Shown here: piece after piece, positions 1 through 9,831 of the stretch
Position numbering within the stretch: the first letter of the stretch is position 1
How the letters are laid out: each line of letters begins with the position of its first letter
Origin: Streptomyces sp. NBC_00459
GTDB taxonomy: Bacteria; Actinomycetota; Actinomycetes; Streptomycetales; Streptomycetaceae
Direction of reading: 5' to 3'
DNA length: 64,000 bases
Assembly: GCF_036013955.1 (NCBI RefSeq)
Contig: NZ_CP107903.1
Coordinates: forward strand, 6,200,001-6,264,000
Notes under the pieces: generated by a model
The model's database searches: none
Told to the model about the DNA's origin: nothing
What the model saw: only the letters and a program-made list of their open reading frames with translations
Position numbers and translations under genes: made by a program

Positions 1-1025
1 GGCTGCACCTTCCCGGCGGCCCGGAAGCCCCAGTCGAGCAGCCGCGCGGTCTCCTTGTAGACCTCGTTGTGCTCGGCCTTCTCCGGGTTCATGACCGTGA
101 CCAGCAGCACCTTGCCACCCCGTTCGGCGACCCCCGTGAAGGTCGCGCCCGCGTTGGTGGTGTTGCCGTTCTTCACCCCCGCGATGCCCTGGTACACCGA
201 GATGTCCGGGGCGCCGGCGAGCAGCCGGTTGGTGTTCTGGATCTCGAAGGACCCGCGGACCAGCTTGCCCTTCTTGTTCTTCTTCGTCTCGCCGGGGAAC
301 TTGGCCGAAACCGTCGAGCAGTACTCGCGGAAGTCCTTCTTCTGCAGCCCGGAGCGGGCGAACAGCGTCAGGTCGTACGCCGACGACACCTGCCCCCGCT
401 CGTCGTAGCCGTCGGGGCTCACCACGTTGGTGTCGAGCGCCTGGAGCTCCTCCGCGTGCTCGTTCATCTCCTTGACCGTGGCCGCGACGCCACCGTTCAT
501 GTGGGAGAGCACGTGCACCGCGTCGTTGCCGGAGCGCAGGAAGACGCCGAGCCACAGGTCGTGGACGGTGTACGTCTCCTTCTCCTTGATGCCGACCATG
601 CTGGAACCGGCGCCGACGTCCGCCAGCTCGTCGGCCGCGACCTTGTGCTTCAGCGTCCTCGGGAACTTCGGCAGCACGGTGTCGGCGAACAGCATCTTCA
701 GCGTGCTCGCCGGGGGCAGCCGCCAGTGCGCGTTGTGGGCGGCGAGCACATCACCGGACTCGGCGTCCGAGACGATCCACGAGCGGGCGCTGAGGTCCTT
801 GGGGATCACCGGCACCCCGTCGGCGAGGTTCACCTGCGTCCCGGCCTGCCCGAGCCGCTCCCCGCCCACGGTCGACATCTTCGCCGGGGGAGTCACCGAA
901 GGCGAGGCGCTCGGTGTCGGCTTGGGAGCCGCGAACGCCGGTACGGGCGCGGTCAGCGCGGCGGACAACAGGGTGGCGGAGGTGACCAGCAGGGTTCGCT
1001 TGGCGGTCTTCTTCGAGGCGGACAC
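1..1025 (-). CDS. D-alanyl-D-alanine carboxypeptidase (serine-type, S11), partial at window start
   Basis: A secreted penicillin-binding enzyme that removes the terminal D-Ala from peptidoglycan stem peptides. Reading leftward from a GTG at 1025, the protein opens with a signal peptide (basic VSASKKTAKR, hydrophobic stretch, cleavage near AFA-AP at about residue 32) and a Pro/Ser/Thr linker. The S11 motifs follow: STLK with the nucleophile at about S107 and K110, an SGN triad (RSGNDAV), and KNG in place of the usual KTG (GVKNGNTTNAG). The 3' end lies beyond base 1, so about 340 residues are visible. A longer reading from 1041 is in another frame and is not conserved-looking. The family call is firm; the exact substrate is inferred. 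Confidence 0.92.
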   Translation of the reverse strand, partial: MSASKKTAKRTLLVTSATLLSAALTAPVPAFAAPKPTPSASPSVTPPAKMSTVGGERLGQAGTQVNLADGVPVIPKDLSARSWIVSDAESGDVLAAHNAHWRLPPASTLKMLFADTVLPKFPRTLKHKVAADELADVGAGSSMVGIKEKETYTVHDLWLGVFLRSGNDAVHVLSHMNGGVAATVKEMNEHAEELQALDTNVVSPDGYDERGQVSSAYDLTLFARSGLQKKDFREYCSTVSAKFPGETKKNKKGKLVRGSFEIQNTNRLLAGAPDISVYQGIAGVKNGNTTNAGATFTGVAERGGKVLLVTVMNPEKAEHNEVYKETARLLDWGFRAAGKVQ

Positions 1026-1230
1026 GATCGAGAACGTACATGTACCAGCCCGTGAAGTCGCACCGCCCCCGGGCCGAACCCGCACACCCCCTTCCCCACC
1101 CCGGCCACGGGTCCCAGCACCAGGCGGCGATACTGGACGCATGCTGTGCTCATCCGGGGGACAACCCCCGGACCCCCGGCCGACCGGGTCGGAGTGAGTT
1201 GCCCGGTGTAGTGATGAAAGGCCCGTTTTT

Positions 1231-1473
1231 GTGAAACTCAGCCGCCCCGTCTCCTGGTTCCTGCTCGCCTTCGGGGTGTGGAGCTGGGTCATCTGGGTCA
1301 CTTTCATCAAGAATCTGGTCAAGGACGGCAGCGGGCTCGCGTTCGACGACGCGGGCACACCGACGGCGTACTTCTGGGTGCATCTGGTGCTCGCGGTCGT
1401 CTCCTTCGTATTGGGGACGATCGTCGGGGGCATCGGGTTGCGCGGACTGCGCGCTTTGCGCCAGACCTCATAA
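1231..1473 (+). CDS. small two-helix membrane protein (SCO4848 family)
   Basis: An 80-residue protein of unknown function with two hydrophobic helices, about residues 7-28 and 48-72, separated by a polar stretch rich in Gly and Asp. It ends with basic residues (RGLRALRQTS), suggesting both ends are cytoplasmic. The start is a GTG at 1231, with only a weak purine-rich tract upstream. It lies between the carboxypeptidase, which is transcribed away from it, and the metallophosphoesterase 16 bp downstream, with which it probably forms a two-gene operon. The size, sequence and position match the small membrane protein family named after S. coelicolor SCO4848, identified from memory. No function is assigned. 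Confidence 0.8.
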   Translation: MKLSRPVSWFLLAFGVWSWVIWVTFIKNLVKDGSGLAFDDAGTPTAYFWVHLVLAVVSFVLGTIVGGIGLRGLRALRQTS

Positions 1474-1489
1474 CGGGGGACACACCCGC

Positions 1490-2770
1490 ATGGTCATCGT
1501 TTTCCTGCTCGTCGCGGTCGCCGCTCTGGTGGGGCTGCACTGGTACGTCTGGCGCCGTCTGGTGCGCGACACCACCGCCGGCCCCGGCCTCGCCCGCCGC
1601 GTCGGCACGGTGGTGTTCGTCGCCCTGCCCGTCATGATGGTCGCCGCCCTGGCCGCCGAGCGTGGTGGCGCGCCCTTCTGGCTCCAGCGCACGCTGGCCT
1701 GGCCGGGCTTCCTGTGGCTGGCCCTGTTCATGTATCTGGGGCTGGCACTGATCGCGGGCGAGCTCGTACGGCCACTGCTGCGACGGTTCCTTGAGCGGCG
1801 CGGGCCGGCCGAGGCGCCCGTACCGCCGCCCGTACCGCTCCGGAAGGCGGAGACCGTCCCGGCGGGGGCACCGGAGACCGCGGAACCGGCAACGGGGACT
1901 TCTGACACCCCGAGCGTCCCTGCCTCCCCCCGCCTCCTCGCCGCCCCCTCCCGGCGCCTGTTCGTCTCCCGTGTCGTGGCCGGCGCCGCGGCGGCGACCG
2001 CCGCCGGGACCGTCGGATACGGCACGTACGGCGTCGTGCGCGGCCCCCGCGTGAAGCGCGTCACCGTGCCGCTGGCCAAACTCCCGCGCGGCGCCCACGG
2101 GTTCAGGATCGCCGTCGTCAGCGACATCCACCTCGGGCCCGTCCTCGGCCGGGGTTTCGCGCAGAAGGTCGTCGACACGATCAACTCGACCCAGCCCGAT
2201 CTGATCGCGGTCGTCGGCGACCTGGTCGACGGCAGCGTCAAGGACCTCGGTCCGGCTGCCGCCCCGCTCGCCCAACTCCGGGCGCGGCACGGGGCGTTCT
2301 TCGTGACCGGGAACCACGAGTACTTCTCCGGCGCCGAACAGTGGGTCGAGGAGGTCCGACGGCTCGGGCTGCGCCCGCTGGAGAACGCGCGCGTCGAACT
2401 GCCCGACTTCGACCTCGCCGGTGTCAACGACATCGCCGGTGAGAGTGAGGGCCAGGGCCCGGACTTCACCAAGGCGCTCGGCGACCGCGACACCTCCCGG
2501 GCGAGCGTGCTGCTGGCCCACCAGCCGGTGCAGATCCACGACGCCGTCGAGCACGGCGTCGACCTCCAGCTCTCCGGCCACACCCACGGCGGCCAGCTGT
2601 GGCCCGGCAACTTCGTCGCCGATCTCGCCAACCCCACCCTCGCGGGCCTGGAGCGGTACGGGGACACGCAGTTGTACGTCTCCCGGGGCGCCGGTGCGTG
2701 GGGTCCGCCCACGCGGGTGGGTGCGCCGTCGGACATCACCGTGGTGGAACTGGCGTCCAGGCAGGCTTGA
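1490..2770 (+). CDS. membrane-anchored metallophosphoesterase
   Basis: A 426-residue calcineurin-like phosphoesterase of the YkuE/YaeI type, anchored in the membrane with the catalytic domain in the C-terminal two thirds. Three hydrophobic segments occupy about residues 1-100. A Pro/Ala-rich linker follows, then a further hydrophobic segment near residue 160 preceded by SRRLFVS, which resembles a twin-arginine motif. The metal-binding motifs are all present and in order: SDIHLG (about residue 210), GDLVDG, GNHEYFSG and SGHTHGGQLWP. Homologues act on phospholipid-linked or pyrophosphate substrates; the substrate here is unknown. The gene follows the small membrane protein gene closely on the same strand. 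Confidence 0.9.
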   Translation: MVIVFLLVAVAALVGLHWYVWRRLVRDTTAGPGLARRVGTVVFVALPVMMVAALAAERGGAPFWLQRTLAWPGFLWLALFMYLGLALIAGELVRPLLRRFLERRGPAEAPVPPPVPLRKAETVPAGAPETAEPATGTSDTPSVPASPRLLAAPSRRLFVSRVVAGAAAATAAGTVGYGTYGVVRGPRVKRVTVPLAKLPRGAHGFRIAVVSDIHLGPVLGRGFAQKVVDTINSTQPDLIAVVGDLVDGSVKDLGPAAAPLAQLRARHGAFFVTGNHEYFSGAEQWVEEVRRLGLRPLENARVELPDFDLAGVNDIAGESEGQGPDFTKALGDRDTSRASVLLAHQPVQIHDAVEHGVDLQLSGHTHGGQLWPGNFVADLANPTLAGLERYGDTQLYVSRGAGAWGPPTRVGAPSDITVVELASRQA

Positions 2771-3096
2771 TCACTAACGGTGAAGATCACGGGTCGATAA
2801 GGGTTTCCGATCGATGGAACCTTCGGGTGCGCCCCGTCGATCCGCCGGGTCGCTGTCGGCGCCAGGCTCGATATGCCCTATTGGCGGAAGTCGTCCCACA
2901 GGAGGCGCTCGTCGGAGGGGCGCATTCCGTGTGACTGAAACCTGTTGATCGAATTCAAGTCAAGGCTGTTGGGGAGGATTTGAGGATCACTGTGGGCGAC
3001 GAGTGGTGATGCCATGGAGAAGCCTTTACACATCCCTGCTTTGATCATGCCCGCTCAGGACGCGGCATGTGTCCTGGCGTGATCACAGGAGTGTGC
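2771..3096. other. intergenic leader upstream of the RHS gene
   Basis: This 326-bp stretch has no convincing gene. It is less GC-rich than its flanks, particularly from 2930 to 3060, and should hold the promoter of the large RHS gene. AGGAG at 3087-3091 is the likely ribosome binding site for the ATG at 3097. I could not pick a confident -35/-10 pair or a terminator for the upstream gene. Confidence 0.5.
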
Positions 3097-6000
3097 ATGG
3101 GATTCAAGGGAAGACGTGTCTTCCCTGCCTCACGGGGGCGGGACAGAACAATGGGCGTATCGCCACGCCGGATCGCGCTTGCGGTCGCGGCCGTACTCGC
3201 GGCCGAAGCGGCGCTGGTGTCGCTGGGCACCGGACAGGCCTTCGCGGCCGCCGACGCCGGCAGCGTGAAGGTGGCGGCGGCCACAGCGGTCAAACCAACC
3301 GCGTCGACGGCCGGTTCGACTGCGGCGGCGCTGCTGATGGCCCGAGCGCAGGGCCGGAAGATCGAGGTGTTGTCGGAGCGTTCGGCCAGTTCGACGACGT
3401 ATGCGTTGCCGAACGGGCAGTTGCAGACGTCGACGTATGTGGCGCCGATCCGGCAGCAGGTGGACGGTGTCTGGCGGAACATCGACACGTCGTTGTCGGA
3501 CGCGGGTGCGGCGCTCGAGCCGGGCGTGGCGGCGGCGGACATCGCGGTCTCCGACGGAGGGGACACCGCGCTGGCGTCGGTGACCAAGGGTGCGCGGTCG
3601 TTCGGGATGGGCTGGGAGTCCAAGCTTCCGACGCCGTCCGTGAAGGACGACACCGCCTCCTACGATCTCGGTGACGGCGAGACCCTGACGGTCACCGCGC
3701 TGTCGCAGGGCTTCAGTCAGAACGTGGTCCTGGACAAGGCGCCCGAGGGTCCGCTGGAGTACCGGATACCGATGCGGCTCAAGGGACTTGAGCTGTCGGT
3801 GGCCGATTCCGGACACCTGCTGCTGAAGGACACGGCCGGAAAGCTGGTCGCCGAGGCGCCCGCGCCGATGATGTGGGACTCCTCCAAGGACCGTAAGTCC
3901 GGGGAGTCGAAGCATCAGGCCAGGGTCGCCACGAAGGTCGAGACGGCAGCGGACGGTTCGCAGATCCTGATCCTCACCCCCGACGCCGGCTACTTCACGA
4001 AGAACAAGCTGACCTATCCGGTCACGGTCGACCCCACGACCACGCTCGCGGTGACCACGGACACGTGGGTGGCGACGAACTACACCGACTCGCAGATCTC
4101 CTCGGAGGAGTTGAAGTCGGGTACGTACGACGCGGGGACCACCAAGGCCCGCGCCTACATGAAGTTCGACGTCTCGCCCTTCAAGGGCAAGCACATCACC
4201 GACACCAACCTCGCCCTGTACTCGTACTACTCCTCGACCTGTGACACCAGCGGTGCGGGCACGGAAGTACGCCGGATCACCGGCACCTGGACCTCGGCCG
4301 ACATCACCTGGGCCGTCCAGCCCGCCACCACGGCCACCGGCGCCGTCACCAACAAGGCCGCGCTCGGCTACAGCACGTCCTGCCCGGCCGGCACGATGAA
4401 CTTCGACATCGACGCCATCGTGCAGGCATGGGCGGACGGTGCCACCAACCAGGGCGTGCGGATCGCGGGAGCCTCGGAGACCGACTCCACCACCTGGCGC
4501 CGCTACCGCTCCGCGAACTACGTCTCCGGCGACGGCTCCACCGAGCCCCACCTGACGGTCACGTACAACTCGTATCCGGCGGTGCCGAGTTCGACCGCCA
4601 TCGCACCGTCGCAGGTCAACTCCTACAACGGCAAGCGGTACGTCACCTCGCTGACGCCCACACTGTCGTCGAAGGTGACCGACGCGGACGGCGCCAACGC
4701 GCAGGCGCAGTACGAGATCACCGCCGACCCCGCCTACGCGGACACCACCTACTCCTACACGGCGTACGGCAAGACGGTGGCCTCGGGCAACACCTCGACC
4801 CTGGCGATCCCGTCGGCGTCCGCGTTCCCGGCCGGCAGCCACCTGCGCTACCGGGCACGCGCCTACGACGGCACCGACTTCGGCGCGTGGTCGGGTTACA
4901 CGACGTTCGTGCTGAACACGGCCAAGCCGGCCGCGCCGACCGTCACCTGCGACACGTACACGCAAAACGGCTGGACCGCCAAAGCCTCCGCCGCCGTGAA
5001 CTGCACCCTCGCCACCGCCGCCACGGACGGTGCCGGCTTCCAGTGGGGCCTGGACGACTCGTCCCTGCCGAACAAGAAGCTGGACACCACCAACGGCACC
5101 GGCGGCGACACGCAGACCGTCAGCATCAACCCGGCGGGCGGCTGGCACACGCTGTACGCGCGGACCATCGACTCCGGCGGCAACCTGTCGACGGCAACCA
5201 CCGCCTATTCGTTCGGTGTCGGCGCCGACGGGGCGGCGATCCTCTCCCCGGCCGACGGTGACACCACCGCCCGTCGGCTGACCCTGTCCGCCAAGGGCCT
5301 CACCTCCTACACCGGGGTGACCTGGCAGTACCGGCGCGGTGAGACCGACTCCTGGCACACCGTGCCGGTCGGTGACGTGACCGCCTCCGGCGCCGCCGTC
5401 TCCGCCTGGCCGGTCGCCGTCACCAGCGGCACCGCCACCAAGCTGGTCTGGAACACCGTCTCCACCCTCGCCGAGGACGGTGTGATCCAGCTGCGTGCCG
5501 CGTTCACCAACGGCACCACCACCGGCTACTCGCAGACCACCGAGGTCACCCTGGACCGCGACGCGGGCACCGCGCCCACCGCCCAGGTCGGCCCCGGCGA
5601 GGTCAACGAGCTCACCGGTGACTTCACCCTGTCCGACATCGACGCCTCCGCCTTCGCCGTTGGCGTGGACCGCACGTACTCCTCCCGTGCCAACAGCACG
5701 GACACCGAGGGCCAGGCGGCGATCTTCGGTCCCGGCTGGGCCTCGTCGACCGACGGCGCCGGCAGCGACTACACGCAGCTGCGCAAGACCTCCGACACCT
5801 CGGTGGAACTGCTCAGCGCGGACGGCGGCTCGGTCGCCTTCACCCTCACCAGCAGCGGTGCCTGGGAGCCGCAGACCGGTGCCGGGGGTCTGGCCCTGAC
5901 GGGCTCGCTCACCGGCACCACGTTCACGCTGAAGAACCTCGACGCCGACGTCACGGTGTTCGCCAAGGCGGCCACCGCCGCGGCGACCTGGACGCTCGTG

Positions 6001-9000
6001 TCCTCGGCGACGGCGGTCGACGACACCACCGTCACCGTCGCCTCGGAGACCGTCACGGTCGGCGGCAAGACGCTGGCCCGCCCGAAGTACGTGATTTCCC
6101 CGACCGGCGCGGTCACGGCGGCCACCTGCCAGGCCACCCCGGCCACCAAGGGCTGCCGCGTCCTGGAGTACGTCTACGCGACGGCCACCACCGCCACCTC
6201 CAGCGCGCTCGGCGACTACGCCGGCCAGGTCGCGTCGGTCAAGCTCTGGGCCACCACGCCCGGTGCCTCCGCCTCGACCGCCGAGACGATCGCCTCGTAC
6301 GCCTACAACGCCTCCGGCCAGCTGCGCCAGGTCTGGGACCCCCGGATCAGCCCCGCGCTGAAGACGGAGTACACCTACGACACCGACGGCCGCGTCGCCA
6401 CCTACACCCAGCCCGGTGAGCTCCCCTGGACCTTCACCTACGGCAAGGCCGGCTCGGCCCTGACGTCGGGCACCGGCATGCTGCTCAAGGCCTCCCGCCC
6501 GGCACTCGCCGAGGGCTCCGCGAGCACCACCTCGGGCACGGCGGCCACCTCGGTCGTCTACGACGTACCGCTCTCCGGTACCACCGCCCCGTACCAGATG
6601 GACGCCACGACCGTCGCCACCTGGGCGCAGGACGAGGCACCCACCGACGCCACCGCCGTCTTCCCGGCCGACAGCGTCCCCACCTCCAACACCGGCGGCG
6701 ACCTGACCGCCACCTCCTACGGCCGCGCGAGCATCACCTACATCAACGCGGACGGCGCGGAGACCAACTGGGCCGGACCCGGTGGTGCGATCACCACGAC
6801 CGAGTACGACGAGTACGGCAACACGGTCGCCGAACTGACCGCCGCCAACCGTGCGTTGGCGCTCAGCAGCGCCGACGACCGGCTGACCGCGCTGGGTCTG
6901 GACGATCTGTCCACGGCTGAGCGCGCCCGTCAACTGGCCACCGTCTCGGAGTACTCGGCCGACGGCGAGCGGCTTACGGGCGAGTACGGTCCGCTGCACG
7001 AGATCACACTCACCAAGGAGCTGACCGGCACCACCGCCGAGTCCACGCTGGCGGCGGGCTCGGTGACCCCGGCCCGCACCCACACCGCGTACACCTACGA
7101 CGAGAACCGGACCAGCGGCGCCGCCGTCTCCGGCCTGGTCACCTCCGCCGTCACCGGCGCGGCCATCCCCGGCTACGCCACAGACGCCGAGACGCACACC
7201 GCCACCACCACGTACGACTGGTCCACCGGCCAGGAGACGAAGACCGAGGGCGGCGACACCACGGACGTCGTGGCGACGTACGACGGCGCCGGTCGGGTGG
7301 CCACCACCCGTACCGCCGGTTCCACCGGTTCCGACGCCTCGACGCTCAACTACACGTACTACAGCGCGAGTTCGACCGGCACCTGCGCGTCCGCCGAGTG
7401 GGACGGGCAGCTCTGCAGGACTGCTCCGGCGGCCACGATCACCGGCGGCGGCAGCAACCCGGCCACCGCGGTCACCACGGTCTACACCTACGACCGCTGG
7501 GGCCTGCCCGCCGTCAGGACGGAGACCTCGGGCTCCGTGACCCGCACGACCACCAACACCGTGGACACCGCGGGCCGCACGACCAGCACCACGGTCACCG
7601 GAGGCATCGGCACGGACACGCCGGCCACCACGTACGCGTACAACGCGTCCAACGGGCAGCCCGCCTCGCTGACCTCCAACGGCCAGACCATCACCTACAC
7701 CTACGACAGCCTCGGTCGCCGGATCGGTTACAACGACGGCGCGGGCAACACCACCACCACGGCGTACGACGTCCTCGACCGGAAGGTGAAGACCACCGAC
7801 TCCGCGCCGTCCACCGTCACCTACGCCTACGCCACCACCGGTGACCTCAAGACGGTCACGGACTCGGTCGCGGGCGCCTTCACCGGCACGTACGACGCCG
7901 ACGGCACCCTCACCTCCGAGACCCTGCCCGGCAGTCACACCCTGACGGTCACCACCGACCCGGCCGGCCAGGAGACCGACCGCGCCTACACGACCGCGAA
8001 CGGCACCACCCTCCTCGCCGACTCGGCCACGTACACGGTCATGGGCCAGCGGGCCGGACACACCCAGACCGACGGCTCCACCACTCGCTCCGACTACACC
8101 TACGACAGTGCCGGCCGCCTCACCCAGGCGAGCGACACCACGTCCACCGGCTGCACGACCCGTGCCTACACCTTCGACGGGAACAGCAACCGCACGGCCC
8201 TGACGGCCACTTCGGACGACTGCGACAGCGGCACCACGGACGCCACCACGACCAGTACGTCGTACACGTACGACAGCGCCAACCGGCTGGTGAACTCCGG
8301 CTACGCCTACGACGCGTTCGGCCGGACCACCGCCAGGGGCAGTGCGACCCTGGCGTACTACAGCAACGACCTGGTGCGTACCGAGACCGTCGGTACCAGC
8401 CGCAACACCTGGGATCTCGACGCGGCCGGCCGCCTCGCCGTCAGGACGTCCCAGACCCAGGCCACCGACGGCACCTGGACCACCGGCACCACCAGCACCA
8501 GCCACTACGGCGGGTTCTCGGACAGCCCTGTCTGGACGCGGAACGGTGACACCGTCGGCCGCTATGTCCAGGACCTGACCGGATCACTCGCGGCGACCAC
8601 CGCGGCCGGCGGGAACACGGTTCTGCAGCTCGCCAACATCCACGGCGACATCTCCGTCCAGCAACCCCTGGACACGAGCGTCGCGAGCACCGTTCAGTCG
8701 TACGACGAATACGGCAACGCGTCCGCCGGTACGGCTGCCACCCCCTACGGCGCCCTGGGCGGTTACCAGAGGTTCGCGGGGACGCTCAGCGGAATCACCG
8801 TCATGGGAGTCCGCCTCTACGACGCGGCCACCGGCCGCTTCCTGCAGGTCGACCCGGTCTACGGAGGCAACGCCAACACCTACGTCTATCCCTCGGACCC
8901 GGTGAACCGGCTCGACCTGGACGGAAGGGCGACGAGGAAGCCCGCGTCTCTCAGCGCCAAGGAGAAGCAGGCGCTGGAGGACAAGGCGAACGGGCGCAGC

Positions 9001-9219
9001 TATGACCACAAGGCGTTCAAGTCCGCGAAGAAGAAGCTGGAGCAGGCACAGAAGTACGCCGGCAGCCGGAACCAGCAGAAGAACAGGTCGGCCAAGGACA
9101 GCCTCAGGGTCGTCCTCAAGGCCATCGGGATCGCGGTGGTCTTCATCGCCGTGATCATTACCCTGGTCTTCTTCTGGGAGGTCGGGATCGTGGCAGCGGT
9201 GCTCTGGGCCATCGCCTAG
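3097..9219 (+). CDS. secreted RHS/YD-repeat protein with DNRLRE domain, putative polymorphic toxin
   Basis: A 2040-residue surface or secreted protein. The ATG at 3097 follows AGGAG by 5 bases; an in-frame ATG at 3067 has no such site. The N-terminus is basic, then strongly hydrophobic up to about residue 52 (signal peptide, cleavage near AFAA). Residues about 308-490 resemble a DNRLRE domain (repeated Asp, Trp and Arg signatures, AYMKFDVSPFKG). Fibronectin or Ig-like segments follow to about residue 830. Many YD repeats of the type YTYDxxGR run from about 1090 to 1735. The RHS core ends near residue 1944 (VRLYDAATGRFLQVDP, then YVYPSDPVNRLDLDGR). The last 95 residues differ: a Lys-rich helical stretch and two closely spaced hydrophobic segments, suggesting a membrane-active toxin tip. 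Toxin function is inferred from architecture only. Confidence 0.85.
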   Translation: MGFKGRRVFPASRGRDRTMGVSPRRIALAVAAVLAAEAALVSLGTGQAFAAADAGSVKVAAATAVKPTASTAGSTAAALLMARAQGRKIEVLSERSASSTTYALPNGQLQTSTYVAPIRQQVDGVWRNIDTSLSDAGAALEPGVAAADIAVSDGGDTALASVTKGARSFGMGWESKLPTPSVKDDTASYDLGDGETLTVTALSQGFSQNVVLDKAPEGPLEYRIPMRLKGLELSVADSGHLLLKDTAGKLVAEAPAPMMWDSSKDRKSGESKHQARVATKVETAADGSQILILTPDAGYFTKNKLTYPVTVDPTTTLAVTTDTWVATNYTDSQISSEELKSGTYDAGTTKARAYMKFDVSPFKGKHITDTNLALYSYYSSTCDTSGAGTEVRRITGTWTSADITWAVQPATTATGAVTNKAALGYSTSCPAGTMNFDIDAIVQAWADGATNQGVRIAGASETDSTTWRRYRSANYVSGDGSTEPHLTVTYNSYPAVPSSTAIAPSQVNSYNGKRYVTSLTPTLSSKVTDADGANAQAQYEITADPAYADTTYSYTAYGKTVASGNTSTLAIPSASAFPAGSHLRYRARAYDGTDFGAWSGYTTFVLNTAKPAAPTVTCDTYTQNGWTAKASAAVNCTLATAATDGAGFQWGLDDSSLPNKKLDTTNGTGGDTQTVSINPAGGWHTLYARTIDSGGNLSTATTAYSFGVGADGAAILSPADGDTTARRLTLSAKGLTSYTGVTWQYRRGETDSWHTVPVGDVTASGAAVSAWPVAVTSGTATKLVWNTVSTLAEDGVIQLRAAFTNGTTTGYSQTTEVTLDRDAGTAPTAQVGPGEVNELTGDFTLSDIDASAFAVGVDRTYSSRANSTDTEGQAAIFGPGWASSTDGAGSDYTQLRKTSDTSVELLSADGGSVAFTLTSSGAWEPQTGAGGLALTGSLTGTTFTLKNLDADVTVFAKAATAAATWTLVSSATAVDDTTVTVASETVTVGGKTLARPKYVISPTGAVTAATCQATPATKGCRVLEYVYATATTATSSALGDYAGQVASVKLWATTPGASASTAETIASYAYNASGQLRQVWDPRISPALKTEYTYDTDGRVATYTQPGELPWTFTYGKAGSALTSGTGMLLKASRPALAEGSASTTSGTAATSVVYDVPLSGTTAPYQMDATTVATWAQDEAPTDATAVFPADSVPTSNTGGDLTATSYGRASITYINADGAETNWAGPGGAITTTEYDEYGNTVAELTAANRALALSSADDRLTALGLDDLSTAERARQLATVSEYSADGERLTGEYGPLHEITLTKELTGTTAESTLAAGSVTPARTHTAYTYDENRTSGAAVSGLVTSAVTGAAIPGYATDAETHTATTTYDWSTGQETKTEGGDTTDVVATYDGAGRVATTRTAGSTGSDASTLNYTYYSASSTGTCASAEWDGQLCRTAPAATITGGGSNPATAVTTVYTYDRWGLPAVRTETSGSVTRTTTNTVDTAGRTTSTTVTGGIGTDTPATTYAYNASNGQPASLTSNGQTITYTYDSLGRRIGYNDGAGNTTTTAYDVLDRKVKTTDSAPSTVTYAYATTGDLKTVTDSVAGAFTGTYDADGTLTSETLPGSHTLTVTTDPAGQETDRAYTTANGTTLLADSATYTVMGQRAGHTQTDGSTTRSDYTYDSAGRLTQASDTTSTGCTTRAYTFDGNSNRTALTATSDDCDSGTTDATTTSTSYTYDSANRLVNSGYAYDAFGRTTARGSATLAYYSNDLVRTETVGTSRNTWDLDAAGRLAVRTSQTQATDGTWTTGTTSTSHYGGFSDSPVWTRNGDTVGRYVQDLTGSLAATTAAGGNTVLQLANIHGDISVQQPLDTSVASTVQSYDEYGNASAGTAATPYGALGGYQRFAGTLSGITVMGVRLYDAATGRFLQVDPVYGGNANTYVYPSDPVNRLDLDGRATRKPASLSAKEKQALEDKANGRSYDHKAFKSAKKKLEQAQKYAGSRNQQKNRSAKDSLRVVLKAIGIAVVFIAVIITLVFFWEVGIVAAVLWAIA

Positions 9220-9246
9220 CTCGGCGCGGTTCCAGGAGTGAACAAG

Positions 9247-9277
9247 CCCGGAAGGGGGCCCTCGGCCCCCTTCCGGG
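9247..9277 (+). terminator. strong hairpin between the RHS gene and the DUF4288 gene
   Basis: A perfect 14-bp stem with a 3-base loop (arms start CCCGGAAGGGGGC) lies 27 bases after the RHS stop codon. No U-tract follows, as is common for Streptomyces terminators. It lies upstream of the DUF4288 start at 9313, which argues against an alternative GTG start at 9238. Confidence 0.8.
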
Positions 9278-9312
9278 TTCCGGATTGCATCAAGCACGAG
9301 AACAGGGTTTTC

Positions 9313-9621
9313 ATGAGTGAGTCGTCGTGGTACGGCGTCCGTTGCGTCTTCCGGCACCGTCCTCTGGGGGTGTACGAGGAACGCGTCACGCTGTGGACCG
9401 CCGAGTCGTTCGACCAGGCGATCGAGCGGGCGGAGGAAGAAGCCCTCGAGTACTGCGAGGCGCTGGACGAGGTCGAGTACGTGCGCTTCTCCGAAGCGTT
9501 CCGGATGGACGGGGAGCCGGGTGAGGGGGTCGAGGTCTTCTCGGTGATGCGGGAGAACGATCTGTCGCCGGGGGAGTACGTCGAGCGGTTCTACGCGACG
9601 GGCAGCGAGCGATCGGCCTGA
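9313..9621 (+). CDS. DUF4288-family protein, possible immunity protein
   Basis: A 102-residue acidic protein with no signal peptide or membrane segment. It begins MSESSWYGVRCVFRH and carries the pattern YEERVTLWxAxSFDxAIxRAE seen in DUF4288 proteins. The ATG at 9313 is preceded by only a weak purine-rich site. The gene sits directly behind the toxin-like tail of the RHS gene, the usual position of a cognate immunity gene. DUF4288 members are often found beside polymorphic-toxin genes, but that association is recalled rather than shown here. The hairpin at 9247-9277 separates the two genes, so this one may have its own promoter or depend on read-through. Confidence 0.75.
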   Translation: MSESSWYGVRCVFRHRPLGVYEERVTLWTAESFDQAIERAEEEALEYCEALDEVEYVRFSEAFRMDGEPGEGVEVFSVMRENDLSPGEYVERFYATGSERSA

Positions 9622-9831
9622 CCGGCGGGCCCGGAGCCCGGCCGGCGCGGGCACCCCGGAACGCCATGCGTGGGCGGCTCTGAACGAGGTGCGAAACCGG
9701 CCGGTAACACGGTGTCGGTAACGTCTTTCCCATCTCAGGAGATCTCCCTTCCCCCATGCGAAACACCTGTGATTAGGTGATCGACGCCACAGGGGAGTCG
9801 CCTGTGCAGGGGGCCTGGGGAGGGCACACCG

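Noticed and set aside
1040..1234. Short plus-strand frame of 64 codons between the carboxypeptidase and the membrane-protein gene
   Set aside because: Pro/His/Arg-rich composition, no ribosome site and no domain; the region should contain divergent promoters.
3130..8505. Very long open frame on the minus strand (about 1791 codons) opposite the RHS gene
   Set aside because: It mirrors the high third-position GC of the RHS gene, has a low-complexity Gly/Arg/Val composition and no recognisable domain.
9238..9312. GTG at 9238 as start of the DUF4288 gene
   Set aside because: It would place a 14-bp terminator hairpin inside the coding region and add 25 residues with no family similarity.
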